The notes under the pieces were generated by a model. It made no database searches. It saw nothing but the letters and a program-made list of their open reading frames with translations, and had not been told where the DNA came from. Shown in pieces: positions 43,970 to 52,612 of a stretch of 64,000 nt of DNA. Both the position numbers and the translations under genes were made by a program. The DNA is taken from contig NZ_AYMG01000042.1 in the NCBI RefSeq assembly GCF_000633455.1, forward strand, positions 20,514-84,513, in the 5' to 3' direction. How positions within the stretch are numbered: the stretch's first letter is position 1; each line of letters begins with the position of its first letter. Origin of the DNA: Pedobacter jeongneungensis. GTDB lineage: Bacteria > Bacteroidota > Bacteroidia > Sphingobacteriales > Sphingobacteriaceae.

Positions 43970-45100
43970 TTAAGAAAGTATCACCAAATCAATATCTTTC
44001 ATTGCCAGGTTTTTTAACAGTCCGTTAAAAACTGCGGTACGCAAGATTACCTGAAAAATATTGAGGTGTGGTTTGCCGATGCATATCGTGGTAACTTCTT
44101 TTTCAGTAGCGATATCGATAATGGTTTTGGTTATGGCGTTGCTTTTTATTTTGATCACTTCTGCACCCAATTCGGTAGCCAGTTTAAAATGATTGATCAG
44201 GTGGCGTTGTTTATCCAGTTTAATGCGCTCCATGCTTTCGCTATCGCTTTGCACATACAATACCATCCATGGCGAACGATAATAAGAAGCCAATCTGGCG
44301 GTTTTGCGGATTACCACACCTGCGGTTTCTGCATTCGACGAAATACAGGCCAAAAAACGTTCGGGCCTGAGTTTAATCGATTTGGGAATTTCGGTCTGGA
44401 TTTTCCGCTCTACCTGGTGCACCACCTCTTTAAGGGCCAGCTCACGCAGCTGGAGGATTTTATCCGACTGAAAAAAATTACCCAGTGCCCTTTCGATCTT
44501 CGATTGATCGTAGATTTTCCCTTCCTTTAAACGGGTAACCAGTTCATCGGCAGTAAGATCGATGTTTACGATTTCATCGGCAAGCTCCAGTATTTTATCA
44601 GGGATGCGTTCGGTAACTGCTATGCCAGTAATCTGCTCGATTTCTTCGTTAATGCTTTCTAAATGCTGGATGTTTACGGCCGAAATTACGCTAATGCCAG
44701 CCTCGAGCAAATCGAAAACATCCTGCCAGCGTTTGCCGTTCTTACTGCCTTCGGCATTGGTATGCGCAAGTTCGTCTACAATTACAATTTCGGGATGGCG
44801 GTTCAAAATCCCGTTAAGATCCATTTCTTCTATTTCTTTACCACGATAGAAGATTTTGCGCCTTGCAACCATGGGTAAACCCGCAACAAGCGCTTCAGTT
44901 TCTGCCCTTTTATGAGTTTCTACATAACCAATGCAAACATCTACCCCATTACGCAGCAAAGCATGCGATTCCTGGAGCATCCGGTAAGTTTTACCCACAC
45001 CCGCACTCATACCAATGTAGATTTTCAGTTTTCCGCGCCTGGATTTCTTTACCAGATCCAAAAAGTGCCTTACCGATTCTTCTTTTTGTTCTTCTTCCAT
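43970..45100 (-). CDS. kdpD: short KdpD: sensor and Usp domains without histidine kinase
   Basis: 376 residues; full KdpD has ~890. The KdpD domain carries Walker A GMSAGVGKT (30-38) and Walker B IVIVDELAHTN, and runs to ~225. A universal-stress-protein domain covers ~245-376 (FLACISSNAETAGVVIRKTA ... TTICIGKPHL). There is no membrane helix, HisKA or ATPase part and no kdpE nearby. Downstream only repeats follow, so there is no hidden kinase fragment. In other bacteria the Usp part binds c-di-AMP. It is the last gene of the kdp operon, 5 bp after the 82-residue protein. Confidence 0.9.
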   Translation of the reverse strand: MEEEQKEESVRHFLDLVKKSRRGKLKIYIGMSAGVGKTYRMLQESHALLRNGVDVCIGYVETHKRAETEALVAGLPMVARRKIFYRGKEIEEMDLNGILNRHPEIVIVDELAHTNAEGSKNGKRWQDVFDLLEAGISVISAVNIQHLESINEEIEQITGIAVTERIPDKILELADEIVNIDLTADELVTRLKEGKIYDQSKIERALGNFFQSDKILQLRELALKEVVHQVERKIQTEIPKSIKLRPERFLACISSNAETAGVVIRKTARLASYYRSPWMVLYVQSDSESMERIKLDKQRHLINHFKLATELGAEVIKIKSNAITKTIIDIATEKEVTTICIGKPHLNIFQVILRTAVFNGLLKNLAMKDIDLVILS

Positions 45101-45105
45101 GATAT

Positions 45106-45354
45106 TTACCAGTTAACGCTCATGATACCGTTTTCGATCAGTATAGTAATTGCAATAATCACAACCAGCGTAAATAATACCACTATAAATCTAAAGGAAA
45201 TCTTATGATAAAGCAGCTTAAAGTATTTTTCTGTGGCATAACTTCTTTTTTTTGCACCTATTTTATTCCTTTTTAAAGAATTCAATTTTCGCATCATTAA
45301 TATTCCTAAGAACGCTAAGAACAGGCTGAATATGATTTCTATGTAGGGATGCAT
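45106..45354 (-). CDS. small two-helix membrane protein in kdp operon
   Basis: 82 residues. Helix 1 ~6-22 (IEIIFSLFLAFLGILMM), a long basic loop (KLNSLKRNKIGAKKRSYATE) and helix 2 ~56-75 (FIVVLFTLVVIIAITILI). No named family. It lies between the porin and the short kdpD with only 5 bp to the latter. Since the short KdpD lacks the membrane part of normal KdpD, this protein may be its membrane partner; that is inference from position alone. Confidence 0.65.
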   Translation of the reverse strand: MHPYIEIIFSLFLAFLGILMMRKLNSLKRNKIGAKKRSYATEKYFKLLYHKISFRFIVVLFTLVVIIAITILIENGIMSVNW

Positions 45355-45402
45355 TGTTTTTTAAGAAATTGTTATAAAAGTTAATTTCATTTTAAAAATG
45401 GC

Positions 45403-45493
45403 CGTCATTCCCGCGCATGCGGGAATCTTAATGCATCATGCATTAGCATTAAGATTCCCAATCAACCCGATAGCTATCGGGTTGGGAATGACG
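45403..45493. repeat. palindromic repeat between porin and small membrane protein genes
   Basis: CGTCATTCCCGCGCATGCGGG at the left and GGTTGGGAATGACG at the right, with inner arms TCTTAATGCATCATGCATTA / GCATTAAGATTCCC and the palindrome CCCGATAGCTATCGGG. The kdp-operon mRNA would fold here into a long stem. Confidence 0.8.
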
Positions 45494-45503
45494 AGCCGTT
45501 TAC

Positions 45504-46574
45504 TTAAAACGATACCGCAATACTTGCTGTTAAACTTGCATTGGCATTAACCGCAGCGCCTTCCCTGGCAAATATTTTGTCTTTACTATCGTAGGCTTTT
45601 CCTTCCAACCTTACTACAGCATTGGCGATTGGCGAGTAATCAAGGTTTAAAGAGTAACCTTTGGTTTTAAAGCCTTGCGGTGTTCCGGTGGCAATAAAAA
45701 TTCCGTTTTTATCTTCATAATATTCGAACCTACCCGCAAGTGCCCATTTTGGTGCAAATTTATATTGGGCAATGGCTACCGGAGAAATGACTTCGCTTTT
45801 ATCGCTACTGCCTTTTTGCTTTTGCTGGGTTCCGTAATCAAAACCTAGGGTTACACCAAATTTATCGGTAAGCTGAAAAATCCCATAAACATTGTGGTAA
45901 AACCTGTTTACGCGTACAGAATCTGCACCTTCTGTTCCAAAATAATTGCTATAGTTTACGGTAATTTTATCTGTTGGTTTCCAGGTTAGCTGAAGCCCAC
46001 CGGCAGGTTTATCGTTTCCATTCTGGCGGGTAATACGCTGCCATCCGTTTAAGTACAATGCAGTAGCCGTAAATTTGCCATCTTTGGTACCATAAGTAAT
46101 TTTCGCACCCGATTCGTAATAAGGTGTATTTTCTGAAGAAATATTTCTGGTTAGTACCCAACAATCTTTCGAAACCGCACTTTCGAAACCGATGTGCGAA
46201 GAAAAAATTCCGGCATCAATCCAAAGATTTTCTGTTTTGGATAATTTCACACCAGCATTGGCCTCAAAGATATTTTTCAAAACCCCTGGCTCCGCGGCAA
46301 GATTGGCATTGGCATAAGTGCCGGCCATTACTGCTAAATTAGCCCTGATCATTCCGCTATCATAAGCTGCCTTGATAAAACCAAGGTTCAGGTTCACTTC
46401 GTTAGCACGATTGTGGGAATAAATAAAGCCAGGGCGGTTATGGTCAGCAGGTTTGTTAAAATCGTATCCGTAATAAGCTTCAAGGTAACCGCTTACTTTA
46501 ATTTTTGGTTCTTCCTGTGCTTTAGCGAAGAATCCTGTTGTAAGTGTAGCGGCAAGTAATAGTAATTTTTTCAT
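45504..46574 (-). CDS. outer-membrane porin of the kdp operon
   Basis: 356 residues from the ATG at 46574. Signal peptide ends at FFAKAQ. The start KIKVSGYLEAYYGYDFNKPA and repeated strands (AVMAGTYANANLAAEPGVLK, FGVTLGFDYGTQQKQKG) to the last ASLTASIAVSF are those of the porin family regularly found after kdpC in Bacteroidota. It probably lets K+ or small solutes across the outer membrane. The gene is separated from kdpC by a palindromic repeat at 46687-46770. Confidence 0.82.
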   Translation of the reverse strand: MKKLLLLAATLTTGFFAKAQEEPKIKVSGYLEAYYGYDFNKPADHNRPGFIYSHNRANEVNLNLGFIKAAYDSGMIRANLAVMAGTYANANLAAEPGVLKNIFEANAGVKLSKTENLWIDAGIFSSHIGFESAVSKDCWVLTRNISSENTPYYESGAKITYGTKDGKFTATALYLNGWQRITRQNGNDKPAGGLQLTWKPTDKITVNYSNYFGTEGADSVRVNRFYHNVYGIFQLTDKFGVTLGFDYGTQQKQKGSSDKSEVISPVAIAQYKFAPKWALAGRFEYYEDKNGIFIATGTPQGFKTKGYSLNLDYSPIANAVVRLEGKAYDSKDKIFAREGAAVNANASLTASIAVSF

Positions 46575-46686
46575 TTTATCTGATTGTTTTGTATTGGGCA
46601 AAGCCTAAAGCCCGGGCTCGTTTGTACCAGGCCTTAAAGCATTACCGTTGTTACTGTTTTGGGGAATTTTTTTGTTAATAAGCGGT

Positions 46687-46770
46687 CGTCATCTCGACTG
46701 AAGTGTAACGGAATGGAGAGATCTACTTTAATGAAATCTCATAGATCTCTCCACTACGGTCGAGATGACG
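46687..46770. repeat. palindromic repeat between kdpC and porin
   Basis: CGTCATCTCGACTGAAGTG ... ACGGTCGAGATGACG with inner arms ATGGAGAGATCTA / TAGATCTCTCCACT. Nearly complete inverted repeat of 84 bp. Confidence 0.85.
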
Positions 46771-46786
46771 ACACTTCTTATAGCCA

Positions 46787-47350
46787 CTAATTAAGTTCAT
46801 CAAGGGCAAGGTTCAATTTCAGTACATTTACTGATGAAGGGCCAAATACACCCATAAAAGGTTTAAGCGTATTCATAGCAACCAGTTCTTTTACCTTTTT
46901 CACATCGATTTTACGGGCAGTTGCAACCCTCTGGATCTGAATAGCAGCACCTTGCTCAGAAATATTCGGGTCGAGCCCGCTTCCTGATGCAGTAACCATA
47001 TCCGCAGGGATATCAGATTTTTTGATGCCCGGGTTGTATTTCAATAAAGTATCAATACGGGTTTGTACTTCTTTTAAATAATCAGGGTTTGATGGACCTT
47101 TATTAGAACCTGCAGAACCTGCTGCATTGTAGGCCACAGCTGATGGTCTTCCCCAGAAATATTGTGGTTTGGTAAACGACTGACCCAATAATGCATAACC
47201 TACTGTTTTACCGTTTTTGGTGATTTTTTCTCCTCCCCCATTTCCTTTAGACATTTTACCGATAAAGGCAACAGTAACAGGATATATTACGCATAACAGT
47301 ACCAATAATACAAGTGTTAAGCGGATGGATTGAATGATGTACTTTTTCAT
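46787..47350 (-). CDS. kdpC: potassium-transporting ATPase subunit C
   Basis: 187 residues, the normal size. One N-terminal membrane helix (LTLVLLVLLCVIYPVTVAFI), then the conserved periplasmic part: GYALLGQSFTKPQYFWGRPS, GGSNKGPSNPDYL-like (here AGSNKGPSNPDYL), SGSGLDPNISEQGAAIQIQR and the end VNVLKLNLALDEL. KdpC helps K+ binding by KdpA and complex assembly with KdpB. It lies 134 bp after kdpB, with a palindromic repeat in the gap. Confidence 0.97.
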   Translation of the reverse strand: MKKYIIQSIRLTLVLLVLLCVIYPVTVAFIGKMSKGNGGGEKITKNGKTVGYALLGQSFTKPQYFWGRPSAVAYNAAGSAGSNKGPSNPDYLKEVQTRIDTLLKYNPGIKKSDIPADMVTASGSGLDPNISEQGAAIQIQRVATARKIDVKKVKELVAMNTLKPFMGVFGPSSVNVLKLNLALDELN

Positions 47351-47378
47351 TTTTTTATTTTTTTAAATTTTAATTGCT

Positions 47379-47477
47379 GTCATGCTGAGGAACGAAGCAT
47401 TTCTAACTTATTAGGCATTGCCAGATTTTAGATACTTCCTTATCGCTTACAGATTCTTCGCTGCGCTCAGAATGACA
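47379..47477. repeat. repeat between kdpB and kdpC
   Basis: GTCATGCTGAGGAACGAAGC ... GCTGCGCTCAGAATGACA. A weaker inverted repeat of the 'GTCATTCTGA...CTCAGAATGAC' family. Confidence 0.7.
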
Positions 47478-47484
47478 TTTTTCT

Positions 47485-49512
47485 TTACACAAATAATCCG
47501 ACCAATAAATCGATTATTTTAATCCCTATAAATGGAGCTACCACACCGCCGATACCGTATATAAACAGGTTACGGCGTAATAAAGCAGTTGCACCAATAG
47601 GTTTGTAGGCTACACCTTTTAAAGCCAATGGGATCAGGATCGGGATAATGATCGCGTTGAAAATCACCGCCGACATAATTGCTGATTCTGGTGAGTGCAG
47701 GCCCATAATATTCAGGCTTTGCAGCGCAGGAATTGATGCGATAAACAAGGCAGGAACGATTGCAAAATATTTGGCCACATCATTCGCGATGGAAAAAGTG
47801 GTTAATGTACCGCGGGTAATCAACAATTGTTTACCGATTTCTACAATCTCGATCAGTTTGGTTGGGTCGTTATCCAAATCCACCATATTACCTGCTTCTT
47901 TTGCTGCCTGTGTTCCACTATTCATGGCTACACCAACATCGGCCTGTGCTAAGGCAGGGGCATCATTAGTCCCGTCGCCCATCATGGCTACCAGCTTACC
48001 AAGTGCTTGCTCATCTTTAATGTAGTTCATTTTATCCTCAGGTTTAGCCTCTGCAATAAAATCATCAACACCTGCTTTTTCTGCGATATATTTAGCTGTT
48101 AAAGGGTTATCACCGGTAACCATTACTGTTTTTACACCCATTTTACGTAGACGTTCGAAACGTTCGCTAATACCTGGTTTAATGATATCCTGCAATTCGA
48201 TCACGCCAAGGGCTTTTTCGTTTTCGGATACTACTAAAGGGGTACCGCCATTAGTGGCGATGTTTTTTACATGATTTTCGATATCAGAAGGAAAATTATT
48301 TCCGGCTTTTTGTACAATATTCCTGATCGAATCGAAAGCCCCTTTTCTGATTCTTCTTCCATCGGCAGTATCCAATCCACTTGAACGGGTTTCGGCCGTA
48401 AACTTGATAAATGTTGACCCCTTTGGCGTTCCGGCAGATTTGAAACCTTGTTCTGCAGCCAGTTCGATGATCGATTTTCCTTCAGGGGTTTCATCAGCCA
48501 ATGAGCTTAACACACAGGCATCGGTAAAAGCTTTAATATTTACACCAGCTGTTGGATAAAAATTGGTGGCTTTACGGTTACCAATGGTGATGGTTCCGGT
48601 TTTATCTAAAAGCAACACATCAATATCTCCGGCAGTTTCTACTGCTTTACCCGATTTGGTAATTACGTTGGCTCTTAATGCCCTGTCCATCCCTGCGATA
48701 CCGATGGCTGATAAAAGTCCGCCGATGGTGGTAGGGATTAAACATACAAACAGGGAGATTAATGCCGCAATAGTGATCGGTGTATTGGCGTAATCGGCAA
48801 AAGGTTTCAAGGTTACGCATACAATGATAAATACCAGGGTAAAACTGGCCAATAAAATGGTTAAGGCAATTTCGTTTGGTGTTTTCTGACGTGATGCACC
48901 TTCAACCAGGGCAATCATTTTATCCAAAAAGCTTTCGCCGGGAGCAGTGCTCACCTGAACTTTAATCTCATCAGATAAAACTTTTGTACCGCCTGTTACC
49001 GAAGATTTATCACCACCCGATTCACGGATTACCGGAGCAGATTCTCCTGTTATGGCTGATTCGTCAATAGTTGCAATCCCTTCGATAATTTCTCCATCGG
49101 TTGGGATGGTATCGCCTGTTTCACAAACGAACACATCGCCTTTTTTTAATTGGTTGGATGAGCGGATTTCAATGGTTCCGTTTGCTAAAAGTACTTTAGC
49201 TGGTGTTTCTTCCCTTGTTTTACGTAAACTATCGGCCTGTGCTTTACCTCTTGCCTCTGCAATGGCTTCGGCAAAATTTGCAAACAATACCGTAAGCAAC
49301 AGTACCAAAAAGATAAAGAAATTATATAATGGTGATCCCTGTCCGCTATGGCTGAAAGAATATATCGTAACGTAAGCCATTACCAGCGTTCCGATCTCTA
49401 CGGTAAACATTACCGGGTTGCGGACCATCGCCCTTGGATCTAGCTTAATGAAAGATTGTTTTAGTGCGGTCTGCACCAAGGCAGGTTCGAACAATTTATT
49501 ATTGGGTTTCAT
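47485..49512 (-). CDS. kdpB: potassium-transporting P-type ATPase subunit B
   Basis: 675 residues. Phosphorylated Asp303 in LDKTGT, actuator loop TGES in IDESAITGESAPV, nucleotide-binding KGAFDSIR, and hinge MVTGDNPLTAKYIA and MMGDGTNDAPALAQADVGVA. Seven membrane helices can be placed as in other KdpB proteins. It hydrolyses ATP to drive K+ import by the KdpFABC complex in the inner membrane. It follows kdpA by 128 bp. Confidence 0.98.
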   Translation of the reverse strand: MKPNNKLFEPALVQTALKQSFIKLDPRAMVRNPVMFTVEIGTLVMAYVTIYSFSHSGQGSPLYNFFIFLVLLLTVLFANFAEAIAEARGKAQADSLRKTREETPAKVLLANGTIEIRSSNQLKKGDVFVCETGDTIPTDGEIIEGIATIDESAITGESAPVIRESGGDKSSVTGGTKVLSDEIKVQVSTAPGESFLDKMIALVEGASRQKTPNEIALTILLASFTLVFIIVCVTLKPFADYANTPITIAALISLFVCLIPTTIGGLLSAIGIAGMDRALRANVITKSGKAVETAGDIDVLLLDKTGTITIGNRKATNFYPTAGVNIKAFTDACVLSSLADETPEGKSIIELAAEQGFKSAGTPKGSTFIKFTAETRSSGLDTADGRRIRKGAFDSIRNIVQKAGNNFPSDIENHVKNIATNGGTPLVVSENEKALGVIELQDIIKPGISERFERLRKMGVKTVMVTGDNPLTAKYIAEKAGVDDFIAEAKPEDKMNYIKDEQALGKLVAMMGDGTNDAPALAQADVGVAMNSGTQAAKEAGNMVDLDNDPTKLIEIVEIGKQLLITRGTLTTFSIANDVAKYFAIVPALFIASIPALQSLNIMGLHSPESAIMSAVIFNAIIIPILIPLALKGVAYKPIGATALLRRNLFIYGIGGVVAPFIGIKIIDLLVGLFV

Positions 49513-49570
49513 TTTTTTATTTGTTATGTGATTTCACAGATTTAATTGATTTCACAGATTATGTTGTGGT

Positions 49571-49633
49571 TTGTCATCCTGAGCTTGTCGAAGGAACTTT
49601 GATAACTTCATTTCGACAAGCTCAATGTGACAA
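49571..49633. repeat. repeat between kdpA and kdpB
   Basis: TGTCATCCTGAGCTTGTCGA ... TCGACAAGCTCAATGTGACA: an inverted repeat with the perfect inner arms GAGCTTGTCGA / TCGACAAGCTC. Confidence 0.8.
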
Positions 49634-49640
49634 TTCTCGT

Positions 49641-51359
49641 TTATTTAAGCATGGTGAAGTATTCTGCCAATGGACCTAGTGCCAATGCAGGGAAATAAGA
49701 TAATGCGTTCAGTACAATGATCACGGCAAAAGTCATCAGGGCAAAGGTTTTAGTATCTGTTTTAAGTGTACCGGCCGATTCAGGAATGAATTTTTTGGCA
49801 CCTAATAATCCAGCGATGGCAACAGGACCGATAATCGGTAAGAAACGGCCGAGGAAAATCACAATACCGGTAGATAAATTCCAGAAGATATTGTTATCAC
49901 CCAGTCCTTCAAATCCCGAACCGTTATTGGCATTGGATGAAGTCATTTCATAAAGCATCTCAGAGAATCCATGGAAACTTGGGTTATTGAGCCAGTTTTT
50001 AGGCTGAACGGCCCAGGCAGCATCTCCATGACTGGTAAATATATAACTTGCAATGGCTGTACCAGCAAGGATCAGAAAGGGACTTAACAATGTAATGATT
50101 GCGGCAATTTTAATTTCCCTTGCTTCTACTTTATGTCCAAGAAACTCGGGCGTTCTGCCCACCATCAATCCCGAAATAAATACGGCAACAATCAGGTAGA
50201 TGAAATAGTTCAATATACCTACACCACAACCACCATAAAACGAGTTGATCATCATGCCCAATAACTGCCAGGTACCCGACATCGGCATGGTACTATCGTG
50301 CATACTGTTTACAGAACCCGTAGAAATAATAGTAGTTACCGTTGCCCAATAAGCAGAGGCAGCCGGACCGAAGCGGACTTCTTTTCCTTCCATTGCTCCC
50401 GTAGTCTGTGAAATACCCATTTTCGCTAAGGCAGGATTTCCTCCCAATTCTGAGTTAAGCATCGGGATGAGCAGCATAAACAAACCGATGGTCATTACCC
50501 CAAAAATGGTCCAGGCCAATTTTTTCCTTCGGATAAAATAACCGAAAGCAATTACCATGGCAATCGGGATAATTACCTGTGCAATCAGCTCAACCATATC
50601 AGTAAGGTAGCTTGGGTTTTCAAATGGATGTGCCGAATTGGCGCCAAAATAACCTCCGCCGTTTGTACCTAAGTGTTTAATGGCAATCATTTGTGCTGCC
50701 GGACCTCTCGAAACATTTACGGTATCACCCTGCAAAGAAATAAATTTGTCTTTCCCATCGTAACTTGCAGGCGTACCGTTAAAAGTTAATATCAGAGCCA
50801 CTATAACGGATAAAGGCAACAATAAACGGGTAATCGCTTTAACAAAGAACTCCCAGAAATTGCCCAGTTGAGTGGTTGTTTTATCTCTAAAAGCTTTAAA
50901 AAACACCACTGCAGCAGCGATACCTGTAGCCGCACTAACAAACTGAAGAAACATCAGTACATATTGCTGAGTGAGGTAGCTAACGCCGCTCTCGCCCGAA
51001 TAATGCTGAAGGTTACAGTTGGCAACAAAGCTGATAATGGTATTAAAGGCCAGATCGGGTGTCATCCCAGGGTTTCCATCCGGATTGAAAGGAAGTTTAT
51101 CCTGAAAAATAAGAACGAAAAAACCATAGAACAACCATAATATATTAATGGTAAGCAGTGCTTTCATCTGCTGCTTCCAGTTCATTTGTTCTTTTACATT
51201 AATTCCGGAAAGCTTATATATGCCAGTTTCCAATGGCTTTAAAAAGTCTGTCCAGACTTTTTCTCCTGCAAAAACCTTGGCCAGGTATTTACCCAATGGT
51301 ATTGCGATAACCAGGGTAAGCAGGAAGGTGGCGATAATGCCTGTTAATTCAGTGTTCAT
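49641..51359 (-). CDS. kdpA: potassium-transporting ATPase subunit A
   Basis: 572 residues with ten or more membrane helices. K+-filter regions are recognisable: FVANCNLQHYSGESGVSYLT, GTNGGGYFGANSAHPFENPS, and TSSNANNGSGFEGL. The start GIIATFLLTLVIAIPLGKYL also matches. KdpA binds and channels K+ into the pump. It is 40 bp downstream of kdpF. Confidence 0.98.
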   Translation of the reverse strand: MNTELTGIIATFLLTLVIAIPLGKYLAKVFAGEKVWTDFLKPLETGIYKLSGINVKEQMNWKQQMKALLTINILWLFYGFFVLIFQDKLPFNPDGNPGMTPDLAFNTIISFVANCNLQHYSGESGVSYLTQQYVLMFLQFVSAATGIAAAVVFFKAFRDKTTTQLGNFWEFFVKAITRLLLPLSVIVALILTFNGTPASYDGKDKFISLQGDTVNVSRGPAAQMIAIKHLGTNGGGYFGANSAHPFENPSYLTDMVELIAQVIIPIAMVIAFGYFIRRKKLAWTIFGVMTIGLFMLLIPMLNSELGGNPALAKMGISQTTGAMEGKEVRFGPAASAYWATVTTIISTGSVNSMHDSTMPMSGTWQLLGMMINSFYGGCGVGILNYFIYLIVAVFISGLMVGRTPEFLGHKVEAREIKIAAIITLLSPFLILAGTAIASYIFTSHGDAAWAVQPKNWLNNPSFHGFSEMLYEMTSSNANNGSGFEGLGDNNIFWNLSTGIVIFLGRFLPIIGPVAIAGLLGAKKFIPESAGTLKTDTKTFALMTFAVIIVLNALSYFPALALGPLAEYFTMLK

Positions 51360-51398
51360 TTTTTGATTTGTTAATTGCTCTCCACTTAGGAGAAAAGA

Positions 51399-51476
51399 TT
51401 AAAATTTTTCGGGTTTGATCAGCACGTAGATCATATAGATAAATACGGCGATGGCGATAATGAATAATGCGATCAT
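51399..51476 (-). CDS. kdpF: KdpF, 25-residue subunit of the K+ pump
   Basis: ATG at 51476 to TAA at 51399. The peptide begins MIALFIIAIAVFIYMIYVLI and ends KPEKF, the KdpF pattern of one helix and a terminal 'L.KPE.F'. It stabilises the KdpABC complex in the membrane. It lies directly before kdpA, as expected. Confidence 0.9.
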   Translation of the reverse strand: MIALFIIAIAVFIYMIYVLIKPEKF

Positions 51477-51480
51477 AATG

Positions 51481-51561
51481 TTAGATTTTTTCGAACCAGT
51501 CGATTGATTTGTAAGTTGCCCAGCAGAGCAGGACGAGGATTAAAAAATGTAGTATTGTCAT
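51481..51561 (-). CDS. 26-residue membrane peptide before kdpF
   Basis: ATG at 51561 to TAA at 51481, 4 bp before the kdpF start. It begins MTILHFLILVLLCWATYKSI and ends DWFEKI: one helix and a short charged end. Tight spacing to kdpF and the helix pattern suggest a genuine small subunit or a leader peptide. No family is known to me. Confidence 0.5.
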   Translation of the reverse strand: MTILHFLILVLLCWATYKSIDWFEKI

Positions 51562-51681
51562 GATTCTAATGATTTTGAATGCCATTAGCCAACTCTTGTA
51601 CCATAAAAGAAAAAACACACTCAATAACCTCATTATCAATTATTTAAACTATATTTAATTTTTTTTATAAAAATCAGGCAT

Positions 51682-51714
51682 AAAAAAACCCTTCCATTTT
51701 GGAAAGGTTTTTTT
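51682..51714 (-). terminator. terminator or attenuator upstream of kdp
   Basis: AAAAAAACCCTTCC-ATTT-TGGAAAGGTTTTTTT: a stem of about 8-12 bp (pairing A-runs included) with T-runs in both directions. It lies 121 bp before the first kdp ORF and ~900 bp after the ArgE-like gene. It could end that transcript or a leader RNA. Confidence 0.65.
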
Positions 51715-51759
51715 CATAGTGGGGAAAAATGGTATGTACTTATGTAGCTCCCCTCGTTC

Positions 51760-51860
51760 CGTCATTTCGAGCGGCCCCGATAGCTATCGGGTGCAATGTA
51801 GTCGAGAAATCTATCTCGAGATAGATCTCTCCATTCCGCTACGCTACAGTCGAGATGACG
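51760..51860. repeat. palindromic repeat with CCCGATAGCTATCGGG insert
   Basis: CGTCATTTCGAGCGG ... CAGTCGAGATGACG with the inner arm pair CGAGAAATCTATCTC / GAGATAGATCTCT and the palindrome CCCGATAGCTATCGGG near the left end. Confidence 0.8.
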
Positions 51861-51874
51861 GCGCTTTTGGAGGG

Positions 51875-52595
51875 AGTTTCCGTGGCAAAAAATTAGCCTT
51901 AGCGAGACGCTAAGACTAGGTAACTGTCATTCTGAACGCAGTGAAGAATCTTGTTTTGCATGAACAATGGCTTAAATGAACCTACCGCTTTGAACGTAGC
52001 GTGATTTGGGTTCAGTTTTTCATCGGCTAGGGATCCTTCGACTACGCTCAGGATGACAAACTTATTCTGGTCTTAGCGTCTCGCTAAGACCTACCATTTA
52101 ATTCCGTGTTTCTGAGTTTCCGTGGCAAAAAATTAGCCATAGCGAGACGCTAAGACTAGGTAAGACTAGTCAATTGTCATTCTGAACGCAGTGAAGAATC
52201 TGTTTTGCATGAGCAATTGCTTAAATTACCCTATAGCTTTGAACGTAGGGTAATTAGATACTGTGTTTCATCGGTTAGAGATCCTTCGACTACGCTCAGG
52301 ATGACAAACTTATTCTGGTCTTAGCGTCTCGCTAAGACCTACCATTTAATTCCGTGTTTCTGAGTTTCCGTGGCAAAAAATTAGTCTTAGCGAGACGCTA
52401 AGACTAGTTAATTATCATTCTGAACGCTGTGAAGAATCTGTTTTGCATTAACAATTGCTTAAATGAACCTACCGCTTTGAACGTAGCGTGATTTGGGTTC
52501 AGTTTTTCATCGGTTAGGGATTATTCATGCTGTGTTTAAGATTTAAAAGGCATTCATGCTTGCTACGCAGGTCTTCACTGCGTTCAGAATGACAG
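51875..52595. repeat. three tandem units of about 240-248 bp
   Basis: AGTTTCCGTGGCAAAAAATT occurs at 51875, 52115 and 52363. Each unit includes the near-palindrome TTAGCGAGACGCTAAGACTA, a GTCATTCTGAACG arm, and in units 1 and 2 the opposed arm CTTCGACTACGCTCAGGATG plus GTCTTAGCGTCTCGCTAAGA. The third unit is truncated. Nothing codes for protein here. Confidence 0.85.
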
Positions 52596-52612
52596 ATGGT
52601 GTTGAATGAAGC

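Noticed and set aside
44066..45208. Plus-strand frames of 71-154 residues opposite kdpD
   Set aside because: Antisense shadows of a gene with clear Walker motifs on the minus strand.
51719..51913. 64-residue plus-strand frame
   Set aside because: It is made of palindromic repeat sequence and has no homology-like features.
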